The notes: generated from the letters alone by a model not told the origin. A DNA stretch of 64,000 bases from Anodontia alba (GCA_964016985.1 OZ024837.1:37082591-37146590); one strand, 5' to 3'. Shown: positions 40,201 through 55,200, counted from the first letter of the stretch. Made by a program: numbers and translations.

Positions 40201-43200
40201 CTTCTGATTTAAAGTAAAACCATTTGTCGTAACTATTTACACACAAAAAGTTTTATTCTATTTATTGGTTTTAAAGAAACTGAATATTTTCATTTTTCCC
40301 CATAGTAAAAATGGCTGCAAAATATGCAGAAAATGATAGGCTAGGTAAACTTGAGGCAGGTTTTCAACAAATTCGCCTTGTTCAAAATTTCCAAAATTTA
40401 TACAATATTGTTATAGAACATCAGTAATTTTAAATCCATGAAGAAAAGCAAAAAAAATTTCTAATAATTGTTTTCCAAAAATCCAGTTTACTATAGAAAT
40501 TATAAAGGTCAGACCCATTTTTTGACTAGGGAATTAATTTCACAGTAAATATCTGAAAACAGAGCATAGAAACAGAAAAGACAAATGGTTTTTGATGAGA
40601 AAATTTTAATCAGAAATCAATGTTTTCATTTAGAATAAAATGCCAAGTGAAAAACACCTTTCTGAGAAATGTTGAAAGCACAGTATCTTAGAGATGCTAG
40701 TGATATAAGGATTTACAGTTCTTTACCTTGTCCATCATTCAGTACAGTGTAGAGTCTGTCTTGATGTATATCGTAAGCAAATTCTGTCAGGATCTGTAAA
40801 GACAGGAGTGAGAATAGTCGCTAATAATCAATCCTAAAATCTAAAAATGCAGTCCAGAAACTACTAATAGTTTTCTTATTTCTCAATAAAAACATATGTA
40901 TTTCTTAATAAAAACATATGTTGTGAGTACTCATTAGAAGCACCTCAGTGAGGTGCTTCTAATGAGTACCCAAAACATATGTTTTTATTGAGAAATAAGA
41001 AAATTATTATGTGGATACTCCCTCTTATCTTGAGCTATACAACTAATAATTAGTTTTTAAAGTTATTTCAGGTATATATTAACCCAAATAACTACTTTTG
41101 ACATAAAAGGATGGTCGTGAACAAACGTAAAAGTGAAAGAAAAACCAGAATACCATAGCTCCAGATACAGCACATATTCATAGGTCTAGATAAGAGCGAG
41201 TATCAGGTAAATAGTTTTCTTATTACTCGACGAAAACATACGTTGTGGGTACTCATTAGAAGCGCCTCGCCGAGGCGCTTCTAATGAGTACCCACAACGT
41301 GTGTTTTCGTCGAGAAATAAGAAAAATATAGATACATTCTGGATGAAAAAAGCGCCTTATCAAGAGCTATGCATATTCAAAACTTAACAATACTGGTATC
41401 TTTCTTGTTTTTCCACGAACACATACTGTGAAAGTTCAATAGCTCGAACACTGATGCCTTAGTTACCATGGCTCATTCAAACTCATTTTTGAGTCCCTAC
41501 GAAATTCTTCCGATAGCCCAAGAAAATTTTTCTTATTTTATCATGAAATTGAATGTTGTGTGTATTCATTAGAAATGCCTCATTGAGGCTATTCTATTGA
41601 GTACACACAACATACCATTATTGAATAGAAGATAAAAAATACTTCCCTAAATTATCGCCATATGCTTCCTGACATGGCACCATGATTAACCCTCAGTGGC
41701 TTAAACTACCCATGTCTCAAATAAATTTCTCTGGTCCCAAAGATGTTCAAGCCATTGAGTTTGACTGTAGTATGTTGTGGTACTCATCAGAAGTGCCAGG
41801 CAGAGCGCTTATAATGTAGAGCCATAACATATGTTTTCATGGAGAAATAAGAAGAATGTTTTGTGGATAGCTCCTCTTATCTGCAGCTTTGAATTACTAC
41901 CTGTTTATATATCTAAAACAAATGGCCATACTGTAAATGAAATCTATATACAGTAAAACCTCAATGACTGGAACACTCAAGACTGGTTTACCGTGGCTGA
42001 TTTGAACTAGTTTTTGTCTCTCGAAAATTCTTTCAACAGCTCAAGAAAACAATTATTTAGGGATATCTAGGGGTACTTTAGGATTTTTCCTATTTTATCA
42101 TAAAAATGAATGTTGTGTGTACTCATTAAAATTGCTTATTCTAATAAGTATACTCAACACACTATAATTTATAGAAGATCGAAAAGACATCCATAAATTG
42201 TTCCTATTCGCCTCCTAACCTGATGCTATGATTAACCCTCAGTGGCTAAAATTACCCATATCTCGAACAATTTTCCAAGGACCCAAAGATGTTGAAGCCA
42301 TTGAGGTTTGACTGTAAACAAAGAACAATAATCAGAATCTCAGTTTTATTGAGATTTTTCCTCCAGGAGAAAACATGGCATACGAATACTCCTCTTATAT
42401 AGTGAATGAGGGAGCCCATAATCATAAGCCAGCACAATCAGTGATTAACTCTTTCCCCGCTAGTGGCAACTTTTGTCGTCTGCTGATAAACTTTGTAAAC
42501 AGTTTGGACCCAGATCAGGCCCAACAAAATGTCGGGCCTGATCTGGATCCAAATTGTTTGACACTCTGATGGTATTCCTGAAAGATTTTTTTGTTAATTT
42601 AAAAAAAAAAAATCCACAGATGACAAAAAAGCATGCAGAATTACCCAGCATGCAAACAGTTAATGCTTAGTATGCTGAGTAAAATTTTCAACAGACAAAA
42701 TTTTGGAATAGATTTTCCTATTTTTCTCCAGGAATAAGTCTTTGACATTGACTTTTCTCAGAAAATAAATTTTGACAGTTCATGCAAACTGTCTCCACAG
42801 TTTGTATGAAATGTCAAAATTTATTTTCTGGGAAAAGTAAGAAAAGTATCATCAATTTGTCATCTGCTGAATCTGCCCAGAGAGTGGTAACAGAAAGATT
42901 TTCTATTACAGAAAATACTTACTTGAAATGAGGGAATCGGATATATGATTGTCAATGTCAATCCTGTCACAGGAGAAAGCAGTCTCACACTACCATCCTG
43001 AAATAATAAAAGTGGATCTTAAATACAATTATGTTAGTCACAACATGCCAACCCATCAAGAAGAGCACTATTCATATTTTGAATAGAGCCAAGAAAGAGA
43101 GGAAAATGTATGAATTTCATGCATTTACCCTTCCATAGCTCCAGATAAGAAGGGGTATCCACATAATATTTTTCTTATTTCTTTATGAAAACATATGTTG

Positions 43201-46200
43201 TGGGTACTCATTAGAAGCACCTCGGTGAGGCACTTCTAATGAGTACCCACAACATATGTTTTCATGGAGAAATAAGAAAGATATCAGCATTTTTCAGATG
43301 AAAAACGCGCCTTATCTGTTGCTATGCCTTTCTTCATATTTTTGCAAATTCATCATGCCAAACCACCAAGAAGAGTATTATATATTAATAGAGAAAAGTA
43401 AAACAATAAGCGGGATATGTATGAATTTCATGTTTTTCTATTTTTTCTACATTTCTAGGCAAACACATCATACCAACCCATCAAGAAGAGTACTATATAT
43501 TTGTAGAATGTTATATTTTAACTGAGAAAAGAACTAGAAATGTGTCAATATGACACAGTGCCCCTGCCCAGGGGCCATCCTCACCTGCACAAAGGCTTTT
43601 TGCAAAAAAAAATATATGAAGTTGGAAAAGGATCATAACTCTCATAATTGGCGGACTTTAGCCTAAATCAAACCTGTCCTATATTTTAAGATTATAAACC
43701 TGTGTATAAAATATGAATCCAATACATTAATCTTTTCAAAAAATATCGAAAGGAAAACATTTTTCGAAGATGAAAAAGGGCCATTACTCCCATAATAATG
43801 GGTGAGGTTTACCCTAACTTGATCTTGACCTCTATTTTATGATTATATACCTGAGTATTAAATATGAATCCATTACACTAATGTTTTCAAAAGATATCAA
43901 ACGAAACTATTTTGCAACGTTGAAAAAGGGCGATAACTCCGAAAATAATTGGTGGATTTTACCCTAAATTGAACTAGACCTATATTTTATATTTATATAC
44001 CTGTGTATAAAATATGTATCCAATACACTAATCTTTTCAAAAGATATCGAACGGAAAGTTGAAAAAGGCCCATAGTAATTGGTGGATTTTATCCTAAATC
44101 AAATCTGACTTACATTTTATGATTATATACCTGTGTATAAAATTTGAATCTAATACACTAATCTTTTCAAAAGATATGGAACGGAAACCATTTTTTTTAC
44201 GTACGGACAGGACGGACGTGATGAACGGACGAACAGCGCTGATACTATATTCCCCCATTAAAAATGGCGGGGGCATAAAAAGAAAACGTATGAATTTTAT
44301 GCATTTCCATATTTCTTCATATCTTTGAACCACATCATGCCAAACCTTCTAAAAAGAAAATATATCGCATTCTTTTGCCTTGCAGAGAAACTAGGCATTT
44401 TACTGACAGGTGGTGCGATAGGAGAGCGTGCCAAAATGTCAGCCTTATTTCAAATGACACCCACTATCAATGCCACCAAAACTGACTCTCCGCTACCACC
44501 TCTGGAAGATCTCCTTACGATTTTCTTTTCACAACACAGTGGTTCGCTTGTGGAGATAAGCAGCTGTGTATTTGTAGAGCAAAGCAAAAAAAGGGAAATG
44601 TATGAATTTTATGCATTCTGGTAGAAAAAAAAAGCTGTGTGCAGTTACCTTAACCCTTAAAGCGCCAAGAAAATCTGCATCTGAAAATGTCGTCTGCTTA
44701 TGTCGTCTGCTGCATCTTCTTGCAAATTTTTCAAACTCACATTTTGCATATAGGCAAACAGTGTGGACCCAGATCAGACTGCTCCTAAAGGAGCAGTCTG
44801 ATCTGGGTCCACACTGTTTGCAAAAATGACTTTTAAAGTAACCGGCAGAAGACAAAGCAGACGACAATTGTTGTGATTGGCGCTTTAAGGGTTAAATATT
44901 CATACACTACCTCATCAACATTCTTCTCCTAAAATTATAAGTACAGCTGTGTGGGTCCGTACTATTTGCTCAGTCAAACCTATCCAAATATTTAAGGGAA
45001 ATCATGTTAACTTGTTTTACCTCTGTTGATGCCAGAATTCTGTTAGGTTTTCCTCTACCTCTACAACATATCAACTTGTACGTTTCCGATTCAACCGCTG
45101 CAAAGAACTGGTAGAACTGAAAAACAGAAGACAGATATGTTAACCCTTAAAGCCCCAAGTAAAATTTGTAGTACACCACATTGTAATTTTCGTGTTTTTT
45201 TTTTTGTTTGTTTTTTTCATTGAAAATAAGTCTTGACATTTCATGTGAGACGATTCACATGAAATGTCAAGACTTATTTTCTATATTTTCTATAAAAAAT
45301 TATAAAAAAATATTTAAAAGTGCCATCTGATGCAGTCGTGATTGGCACTTTAAGGGTCAAGACAAACGAATGTCAAATAACAACAGCTCTGTACAAGTGG
45401 GGTTATCTCTAAAAAATATTTCAGGTTCCTCTCTAAAACCTATGTTGTGGGTGCTCACTGGAACTGCCTAACCAAGTTGGTTGAAAAAGGCATCATATTG
45501 AACAAAACAGGTTACTTTCAAAACAAGAAAAACGCCTAACGGCATTATGGACGTTTTTTTAAATAACGAAGAAAGTGACAGTTGTCTCTCTTGCACGTGA
45601 AACACCTACTGGTCTTCCTCTTCATTCCTACCAAATATAAAAGCAATCCATTGAAGAATAAAGGTAACATATAACTTTGAAAAAAAGGTTAACCAAAAGC
45701 AGGCTTTCAAGCCCTACTTGACAAAAAATTAGGGCCAAAATTAGGGCTATTTTTGCAAAAAAAAAATAGAGATAATTTTACAAAAATTTAGGACTAAAAT
45801 TAGGATTTTTAACGCAGTTTTCAAGCAGAGCTTTGCACATCACCATGATGTTTTCTAGCCTGAAAGCTTTCACAGGTTCTTTAATATGCATTGATACAGT
45901 AAGAGGATACTTTTTGCACTGACGTAATGGATTCTTTGCACACAAATGATGTTACAAAGATGATAAATGGGGGGGTCTTGGGGGGCAAAGCCCCCTAAAA
46001 GCCAAAGCATTTCTTAAAATTTTAACCATATGAAGACTGGAAACTGAGAAAAATTAGGGATGTTTATGGAAAATAAGGCCTTTTTTTAGGAATTTGAACC
46101 TTTTTTTGAGTGATTTTTTAGGAATTTTAGGGAGACAAATAAATTAGGATTTTTAGGAATTTCAGGGCCACTTGAAAGCCTGCAAAAGGTTAACCTGGGA

Positions 46201-49200
46201 TGATGCCAGATCCTCCCCCCCTCCTCCCTCCCCCCCCACCCCCCCCTCCTCCCTCCCCCCCCCCCGAAAAAAGGATTTGACATTTCTTGCAAATCATCTC
46301 CAATGGAGACAATTTGCATGAAATGTCAAATCCGGTTTTCTGGGAAAAATAAGAAATATATCACATACTAGTCCTCTACTAAATTAGCCCAGAGAGTGGT
46401 AAAGGTAAATTGTACAGATTCCCTCAGAACGACTGATACAAACTTATGTACTGAATGACAAACAGTGCAGATTCAGATCAATTGGCTTTTGAAGAAGCCA
46501 ACTGATCTGGATCTACACTGTTTGCAAAGGTAGAGCATATCCGGGTCCAGAAGGACCAGGAATAAGGTTTGTTACCTGATCAACTTACAATGCAACCTTA
46601 CTTTCTGTTATCTGAAATTTTTTACTTCCAAATGAACTGCAGCTACTCCCAGTTTAAAATAAACTGTAACTTAACCCTGGTCCCGCTGAACCCGGATATA
46701 CCCTGCCGTTGCAAACAGTGTAGATCCAGAGCAGTTGGCTTCTAAAGAAGCCAACTGATCTGGATCTGCACTGTTTGCCATTCAGTATATGAATTTGTAT
46801 CAACAACCTGGATCAAGCATTTAATTGGCTGAAAATTAGAAGTGGGCATGGCATCTTAATTTATTCAGCATGACAAGGGTTAAAACTGAATATCAAAGTA
46901 TTATTTGAGAAATATTGTCTAAATAGTATATGTGCTAACTAGGCTACTCAGCCAAGTTAGGTCAAGGAGGGCAATGACTATTTTCTCAAATAAACAAAGG
47001 TTGTATGTATTTTCATGATAAAAATGTATATTTTCATTTCCCATACAGCTCCTTAATGACAGGCCCTATAATGGGGCCTCACAGATATATGTTGTAGCAG
47101 TCAACTTCCAAATAGTAGTCAGAACGAGGCACAGCTTTCATGTTTATCAGTCACAATATTCTGAACTCATAAATTCTTTCAAGAGGACTAGTTTCCTGAT
47201 GCTTTGGAAAATTTTGTTTGATTGATGTACCAATTTCTGAAATTACTGATCAGTAAGTGCACATTTCTTTTACAGTTAATTTGCAAACAGTGTAGATCCT
47301 CAGTAGCCACCTGATCTGGATCTGCACTGTTTATCATTAAGCAGGGTTTTCCATCAGGGTTTGAAACCGAGGGTCCCAGTCGCTCGTTAATCTTGAGTTA
47401 AGGGGTCCATAAATATGATTTAGGTGTTTATTGTTTTAAAGAAATTAACGATTTCCCAAATAGTTATATTTCTTGTCCTTTAGGTACAAAACAAATCAAA
47501 ATTCAAAGCGAAAAACAAATAAAATCAAGTTTACACTGATGATAAATGCATCAATCAGGACTCTTATCCTTTAGTTCTGGGAGTCCAGAACATGATTTTG
47601 GGAGTAAAATACTGCCAAAAGCGAGTCAGGGAAAACCCTGATTAAGTATGGAAATTTTCATCAACAACCTGGATCAAGTAATTCGACTGACTGAAAATTA
47701 GATGTGGATGTGGCATCTTAATTCATTCAGCTTGAATGATATGTTGCTTTTTTCCAACTGAAAGTATGGACATCTTTCTTATTTCTCCAGGAAAACATAT
47801 GAGTCAGCATGCAACAAAACTTACAATAAGATCTGCATGACCAGCAAAGACTTGGATCAGCCTGTACATCCACCAAATATGCCAAGGGTTCTTGTTTATC
47901 CCTCTTGGATAGCCCAGAGGCTGTAGAAGGCATATGCAATCAGCGAAGACTGATCAGACTGCTCAGATGCGCACAGATTGATCTGAGTCTTCGCTGGTCA
48001 AATAAGTTCTTATTGTAGGTTTTGTCATGCGTTGGCGCATAGGCTTTTGTGGTGAAATAAAAAAAATACTTTTTATTGTATACAAAGTAATGTAATATAG
48101 AGAATTATTAATGAAATGAAATGCATATTTCGAAAAAGTTATATTTTCACTTTTCACTCCTCTGAGCAGTGAAAAATATAAGATCTGGAACTACTTTTTT
48201 TCTTATTTACATTAATGGTCAAGATTTGCATGATTTGCATCTCTTCTATCGAAAGTGATGTATATAATAAAAAGAAAATTCAAATGTTTGTCGTGAATAT
48301 GACTTTTATTTCATCTCGTGAAGTGAAAAAATGTATATTTCATGAGTGCCTTCGGCACTCATGAAATATACATTTTTACACTTCACTCGATGAAATAAAA
48401 GTCATATTCACTCCAAACATTTGAATATCCTCTATATACTTGATACTTCCTCTTAATACTTCCTCTTTCTCCTATGTGTCTGTCCCACAAAAGTGTCAGG
48501 ATATAAAAAGTAAGTTATTCAAAAGTATGTTAAGGTGTTAAGGTGTCCTAATATTTAGGGAAAAATATAGTAATTAAAATTTCTCCTACCTGATTAAGAG
48601 TGTAGATCATGATGTCTTTCTCGGTCCTGAAGAAGAACTCTGTGTCTCCTAGTAAGGATAGGTGATAAATCTTTTCCCCAATATCCAGTCTTGTAAACTG
48701 TACCAAGAAAATTATATATAAGCCAACATATGACAACACCTATAATAAGACCTATGTGACCAGCAAAGTCTCAGATCAGCCTGTACATCCACCTAGTATG
48801 ACAAGGGTTCTCATTTATCCCTGTTTGGATAGCCTGGAGGCTGTAGAAGGCATATGCGATCAGCAAAGACTCTGATCAGACTGCGTGGATGCTAGTCACA
48901 CGTCCTTTTGTAGGTTTTGTTGTGCACTGGCTCATACATAAATATATATATGATTTGGTGTTTTATTTCAAATATTAGCCATACTGAGATGATGAGAAGA
49001 TGGCTCTGTGCAATGACCTGTCATACAAGAGGAAAAGAGACACTTGTAGGGGAAGCAACTGAACTATGTCAAAATGGTTTTGCCTCCCTTTTGGAAAAGG
49101 GTCTACTCTAAAAGGAAAGAATTTGCTTCCTTTTCAGAAGGGGCTTGGTGTGCAGGAAAGCAAACAGGCAGTCCCAAAAGTTGTCTCCCTTGCCAAAAAA

Positions 49201-52200
49201 TGGCAAATGTTCCCAGCTCCCTTTATACATGTAACATGTCATGATGCCATGCAGACAGATTGATATGGATCTGGAAAAAGTGAGACGCAGCTGTTAATGG
49301 TGAACTGTTAATTTTCTTTTTTTTTTTTTTTTTTTTTGATTTGGGTTTTACGGCCCTTTCAAGAATATTTCACTTATATCGAGCCGATCGTTCACTGAAG
49401 GTGGGCGAAAACCGGAGAACCCGGAGAAAAACCACCTGACCATCCGTAAGCAGAACTTGGCTTTCCCACATATGACCCGAGCTAGGCTCGAACCACAGCG
49501 GTGAGAAACCTAATGGATTAAGAGTCAACTCTCTTATCCACTAGGCTACAGGGGCCCGTTGAACTGTTAAAGCCCTGATCATGCTGTCTTTGCTGTTTGC
49601 AGAAAGAACTTTTTTTCTGAGTACAGCAAAGGCCCATCAGACTTGCCTAAGTAACCAGGCCCTTCGCTGTTTGCAAGCACAATAGAATTTCACTATGACC
49701 ACTTAGATTCAACAAGTACATGAAGTCATTTGCCTTAAAATCAAATTCACTATTTAACAAGATTTTACTGTAAATATTGAATGTATCATAATTATGATTT
49801 AAACAGCCGTTTTCCCTTTCTGTCATGTTTGTTTGTGTTGAGGTTTTACAGCCCAGTCAACCCAATTGGGTCATGTCGAGCACGATCAGTTTACCTAGCC
49901 ACACGTTTACTGGGCAGGCTTAGTCCTCTAAGCAGTTAACCGGTATTGTGCACATTCGCCAGAAACTGACAACTGCCCTTCTTGAATCAGCGGAAGGGAG
50001 AGAATGACCGTAGAAAATATTTCATGATCAATCTCCACGAAAGAATGTTGCCAACCTTGGCGGGGGTTGAACCCGTGACCTCCTGGTCTCCAGTTGTCTT
50101 GTGCTTTAATTTGTATTGTCAAGAACTTCCAAATTTACCATGCTTATTTTGGGATATAAGCATCAATTACAATGTTTTATGGAAGGTGTATGTTGTGGGT
50201 ACTCATTAGAAGCACCTCTGTGAGGCACTTCTAAGACTAATAAGTACCCACAACATACATTTTGTGGAGAAATAAGAAAACTATTCACCTGATACACACT
50301 CTTATTTAGACCTATGACCTAAGAATTCAGCCAGATAGGCCTGAGTAAACAATGTAGACCCAGATCAAATACCACAGGAGGCAGCATTTTACCAGGCTCT
50401 ACACTGCCTGCCTCTCATCCAGTATTTTTAGACACATCAACTAAGATGGAATGTGGGCATTTGTTAACCCATTGTAGACTGAATAGACTCACCCACACTA
50501 TATACTGGAAATCTGACTATGAGACAGCTATTCCTAGAGAGAAATGGCTAAGCTATTTGCAAACAGTGGAGACCCTGATCTGTTTCCCAGTTACTCTTTA
50601 AGGGATCTCTACAATGGGTTAAACACTATGTCATTTGTTCATAGTCATCATTGGCAACGAACAGTTTCCATCTGCAATCCCTATATGTGGACTCACATCT
50701 GAAAGGATCACAGCTCCAGATAAGGCACTCTTCTGACCAAAAAGTATTGATATTTTTCTTATTTCTCAAAGAAAACAAACGTTGTGGGTACTCATTTTGA
50801 AGTGCCTTGCCACCAAGGCGCTTCTAATGAGTATCCACAACATATGTTTTTATAGAGAACTAAGAAAAGTATTATGTGGAAACCCGTCTTATCTGGAGCT
50901 ATGATATATAAAATGATACTTACAATAGTAAAGTTGTCCATTCTCCAGAGCCTGACAGTGCCATCATGGGACGAGGAAAACAATATTGTGTCCTTTCTGT
51001 GAGGCTCCACACCTTAAAAACAACAGGAGTTGTCAAATAACAGCATAACTGTCAGCTGACAACTGTAATCACATGACAACATAAAGTTACATGACAACAA
51101 AGTTTCCCTTGAGTGCCAGCCTGTTTGTCATTTAACCCTTGTCATCCTGAATAAATTAAGATGCCATGTCCACTTCTAATTTTTAGCCAATCAGATTACC
51201 TGATCCAGGTTGTTGATACAAATTTATTACTTAATGACACACAGTGAAGATCCAGATCAATTGGCTTCTTCAGAAGCCAACTAATCTGGACCTACACTGT
51301 TTGCAAATGCAGAACATATACGGATTCAGCAGGACTAGTGTCAATAAAAACTTTGTAAAATGAGTAGCAATTTGAGTAAAAATATCTTCTGAAATCTGCA
51401 TCCAATGAAGACTCAAATCAGCCTGCCATTACGAAAACATGCCTATTCAAATATATCGAAAATTTCACCACCAAAAAAACTGGAAGTTTTCAGATAAAAA
51501 TTCTGATATTTTTCATATTTCTGCTCAAAACATAGATTGTGGGTACTCGTTAAAACCGCCTCTGCGAGGTCGAGGCGGTTTTAACAAGTACCCACAATCT
51601 ATGTTTTGAGCAGAAAAAAAGAAAAAATAACGTATACCCCTGTAAACCCCAGTTTTACTATATAAAAGTGGGGTTTATGGGGGTCAAAACTATATAGGTA
51701 TGTTTTCGTGATGACATCTGCACAGTCTGGTCAGTCTTCATTGTCACAAAATGCATCCAGTAAAGATTCTGATCAGACTGCAAATGATCTGAATAGGGAT
51801 AAACCTGGAAAGGGCCCTATGCTAAAAGGATCCTATTTTTCAAAAAGGCTCCTTCTTCTGGAATAATGGGCCTTTTTTATAATGTAAAGACTAAGAGATA
51901 GGGACTTGTTGTTCTTTCCCCTTTTTTTCAAGTATTTTGTAGAAACGGTCCATAATGTTTGCAAGCCAAGATTATCCCTGCTGTACTAGGCGCAGATGTA
52001 AGTTTTTTGATGTTGCCGCTGAAATGGTCTAAATATCGTGTTATAAATAAGGAGGTAATGTATCTAAATATTTAGGGTAAATACAACTTCCATATTTGGA
52101 GCTATTTTACAAGGAATTTCAAGCCCTGATTTTCTTGAAAAAAAAAAAAAATCCTGCCTGATAAGTAGTAGTATTTGAAGATAGTTCAGGGATAATTTTC

Positions 52201-55200
52201 TTCAGTTCTCCATAAAAAGACGTTATGGATCCTCATTAGAAGTGCCTCACTGAGACACTTCTAATGAATATTCACAATAGGTACTTCATCAAGTCCTTTG
52301 ATATCACAACTTTGCTAATTTTGTGATAAAGGTACCAAGGGTTAATACTTAACCCATTGTATACTGAATAGACTCTCCCACACTATATATTGGAAGAGTC
52401 CAATTTCAATTTTAGGTACACCCAGCTATGAGATTTACATATTCCTAGAGAAAAATGGCTGAACTATTTGCAAACAGTGGAGACCCTGATCAGATGCCGC
52501 ATTCTGCGGCATCTGATCTGGGCCTGCACTGTTTGCCAATTACCCTTTTACCGGTCTCCCAACTACAATGGGTTAATTTGTTTGTGTTGAGGTTTTACGG
52601 CCCAGTCAACCCAATGGGGTCATGTCAAGCATGGTCAATTTACCTAACCACACATTTACTGGGCAGGCTTATTCCTCTAAGCGGTTAACTAGTATTGTGC
52701 ACATTCTTTCACCAGAAACTGGCAACTGCCCTTCTTGAATCAGCGGAACTGAGAGAATGACCGTAGAAAATATTTCACGATCAATCTCTACGAAAGAATG
52801 TTGCCGACCTCGGCGGGGGTTGAACCCGCAACCTACTGGTCTCCAATCGGACGGCGCATCCAACTGAGCCACCGAGGCCGGCTACAATGGGTTAAAGTGT
52901 CAAGCAAAATTGTTGCAGACGACATTTCTCGAATTTTTATATGTTTATATATTTATTATTTTTATTATTATTATTTTTTTTTTTTTTTTCAGAAAAATTA
53001 GACTTGACATTTCATGTGAATTGTCTGCCAAGTAGACAATTCACATGAAATGTCATCTTATTTTCTAAAAAAATAAAAATAAAAAAAATAAAAGCGTCAT
53101 CTGCTGCAACTGTGACAAGCTTACTTGTGACAGGTCCATGGTGTCCTATGATAATATGAACCATATTGAAAGCTGTTCCATTGAAAACCTGAAAAAAAAG
53201 GGAAAAAAAACAAAAAAACATATAATCACTAGAGGTCCACCAGATGAAGCTACATACATTAGTTTCAGACAAGAAGATTTTTAAAGGTTTTTTTTTCCTA
53301 TATGTATCCTAGTAAAACAATAACTCCTGGGGCTGGGCATTCTTTGAACAAATTTGAAAGAGGACCAATCAAAGAGCATTTCTGCCAAGTTTGGTTTGAA
53401 TTCATTCAGGAGTTAAGGAGAAATAAGAAATTGTGAACAAATGGACAGATAGACAGACACACTGACAGACAATGACTAAAACGGCAGATGGTGACTGATC
53501 ACAACAGCCCCCACCCCCACCACCCCAGTTGCATTTGGCTCAGGTAAGCTAAAAATTGGTCCAAAATTTCAAAAGCCTTTCATTTATCTATTTTGACCAC
53601 AGAGGAAGACAAATGATTCCTCATGCTTCAATATGCGTAAGTATATGTCAGATGTTATTTCCAAAAAATAGCAAAAAGTTCCTCAACATTTACCAATCTG
53701 AGGGCTTATTCAGCAGGCAAAAAATTCATATTTTTCTTTCTTAGCATGCTGGATAAACATTTCAAATGTCATTTTGAAATATTTTTCATATTTTTCTCCC
53801 AGAAAATATACTAAATGTATTTCATGAAGATTATTTCATGAAATGCCAAAGCTTATTTCAAAATGACATCTGCTAAAATTTTTATCCAGCCTGCTAAGCG
53901 TTAAGTGTATCAAAACTAGACCATGAAGTGAGCATATGCTCACTAATACCCCCGGCCATGGCCATCAGTGATAACACACAACAAGATGACAAAGGGATAT
54001 AACTCTAATAAACTTGGAAGCCCCTATTTTCATATCACATTTATAGTGCCTAAAGGTGTGTGAGTAATATAAATTTCAATAAAATCTAGAAACAGGTATA
54101 GAAATTATTAAGAAAAATACATAATTTAATAGCAAGAACAATAAAGGGAAATAACTCTAAGGGACCTGGCCCTATGGCCCTTATTTTATTTTCCACAATA
54201 CAACTCGTCATACTTGTCATGTGTACAAAAGTTGAAGTTTGTAGGTAAAGTATTTCCTGAGATATCTTTAACAGAAAATAAATGCACATCAAAATAATGA
54301 AATATAACAAAGGGATATAACTCTAATAAACCTGGCCCTGAAGCCCCTATTTTCATATCACACGTGTAGTGCATAAAGGTGCATATGTAAAATAAATTTT
54401 ATTAAAATCTGAAAACGGGTATAGAAATTATTAAGGAAAATACATAATTTAATAGCAAGAACAAGAAAGGGAAATAACTCTAAGGGACCTAGCCCCATGG
54501 CCCTTATTTTCTTTCCCACAATACAACTAGTCATACTTGCCATGTGTACAAAATTTCAAGTTTCTAGGTAAAGTAGTTCGGGCGATATCTTTGACACAAA
54601 ATTGACACAAAATAAATGCATATCAATATAACGAAATATAAAAAAGGGATATAACTGTAATAAATCTGGCACTCAAGCCCCTGTTTTCATATCACACGTG
54701 TAGTGCATAAAGGTGTATGTGTAAAATAAATTTCATTAAAATCTGAAAAACGGTATAGAAATTATTAAGAAAAATACAAAATTTAATAGCAAGAACAACA
54801 AAGGGAAATAACTCTAAGGGACCTGGCCCCATGGCCCTTACTTTCTTTCCCACAATACAACTAGTCATACTTGTTATGTGTACAAAATTTCAAGTTTCTA
54901 GGTAAAGTAGTTCCTGAGATATCTTTGACACAAAATTTAATAGCAAGAACAAGAAAGGGAAATAACTCTAAGGGACCTGGCCCCATGGCCCTTATTTTCT
55001 TTCCCACAATACAACTAGTCATACTTGTCATGTGTACAAAATTTCAAGTTTCTAGGTAAAGTAGTTCCTGAGATATCTTTGACACAAAATAAATGTCAAC
55101 AGACTGACAGACAGACAGACACACTGAAAAGACAAAAACTATATACCCACATTGCATACTTCGTATGCCGGGGGTATAATAAGAATGAAGGCCATAGCCC

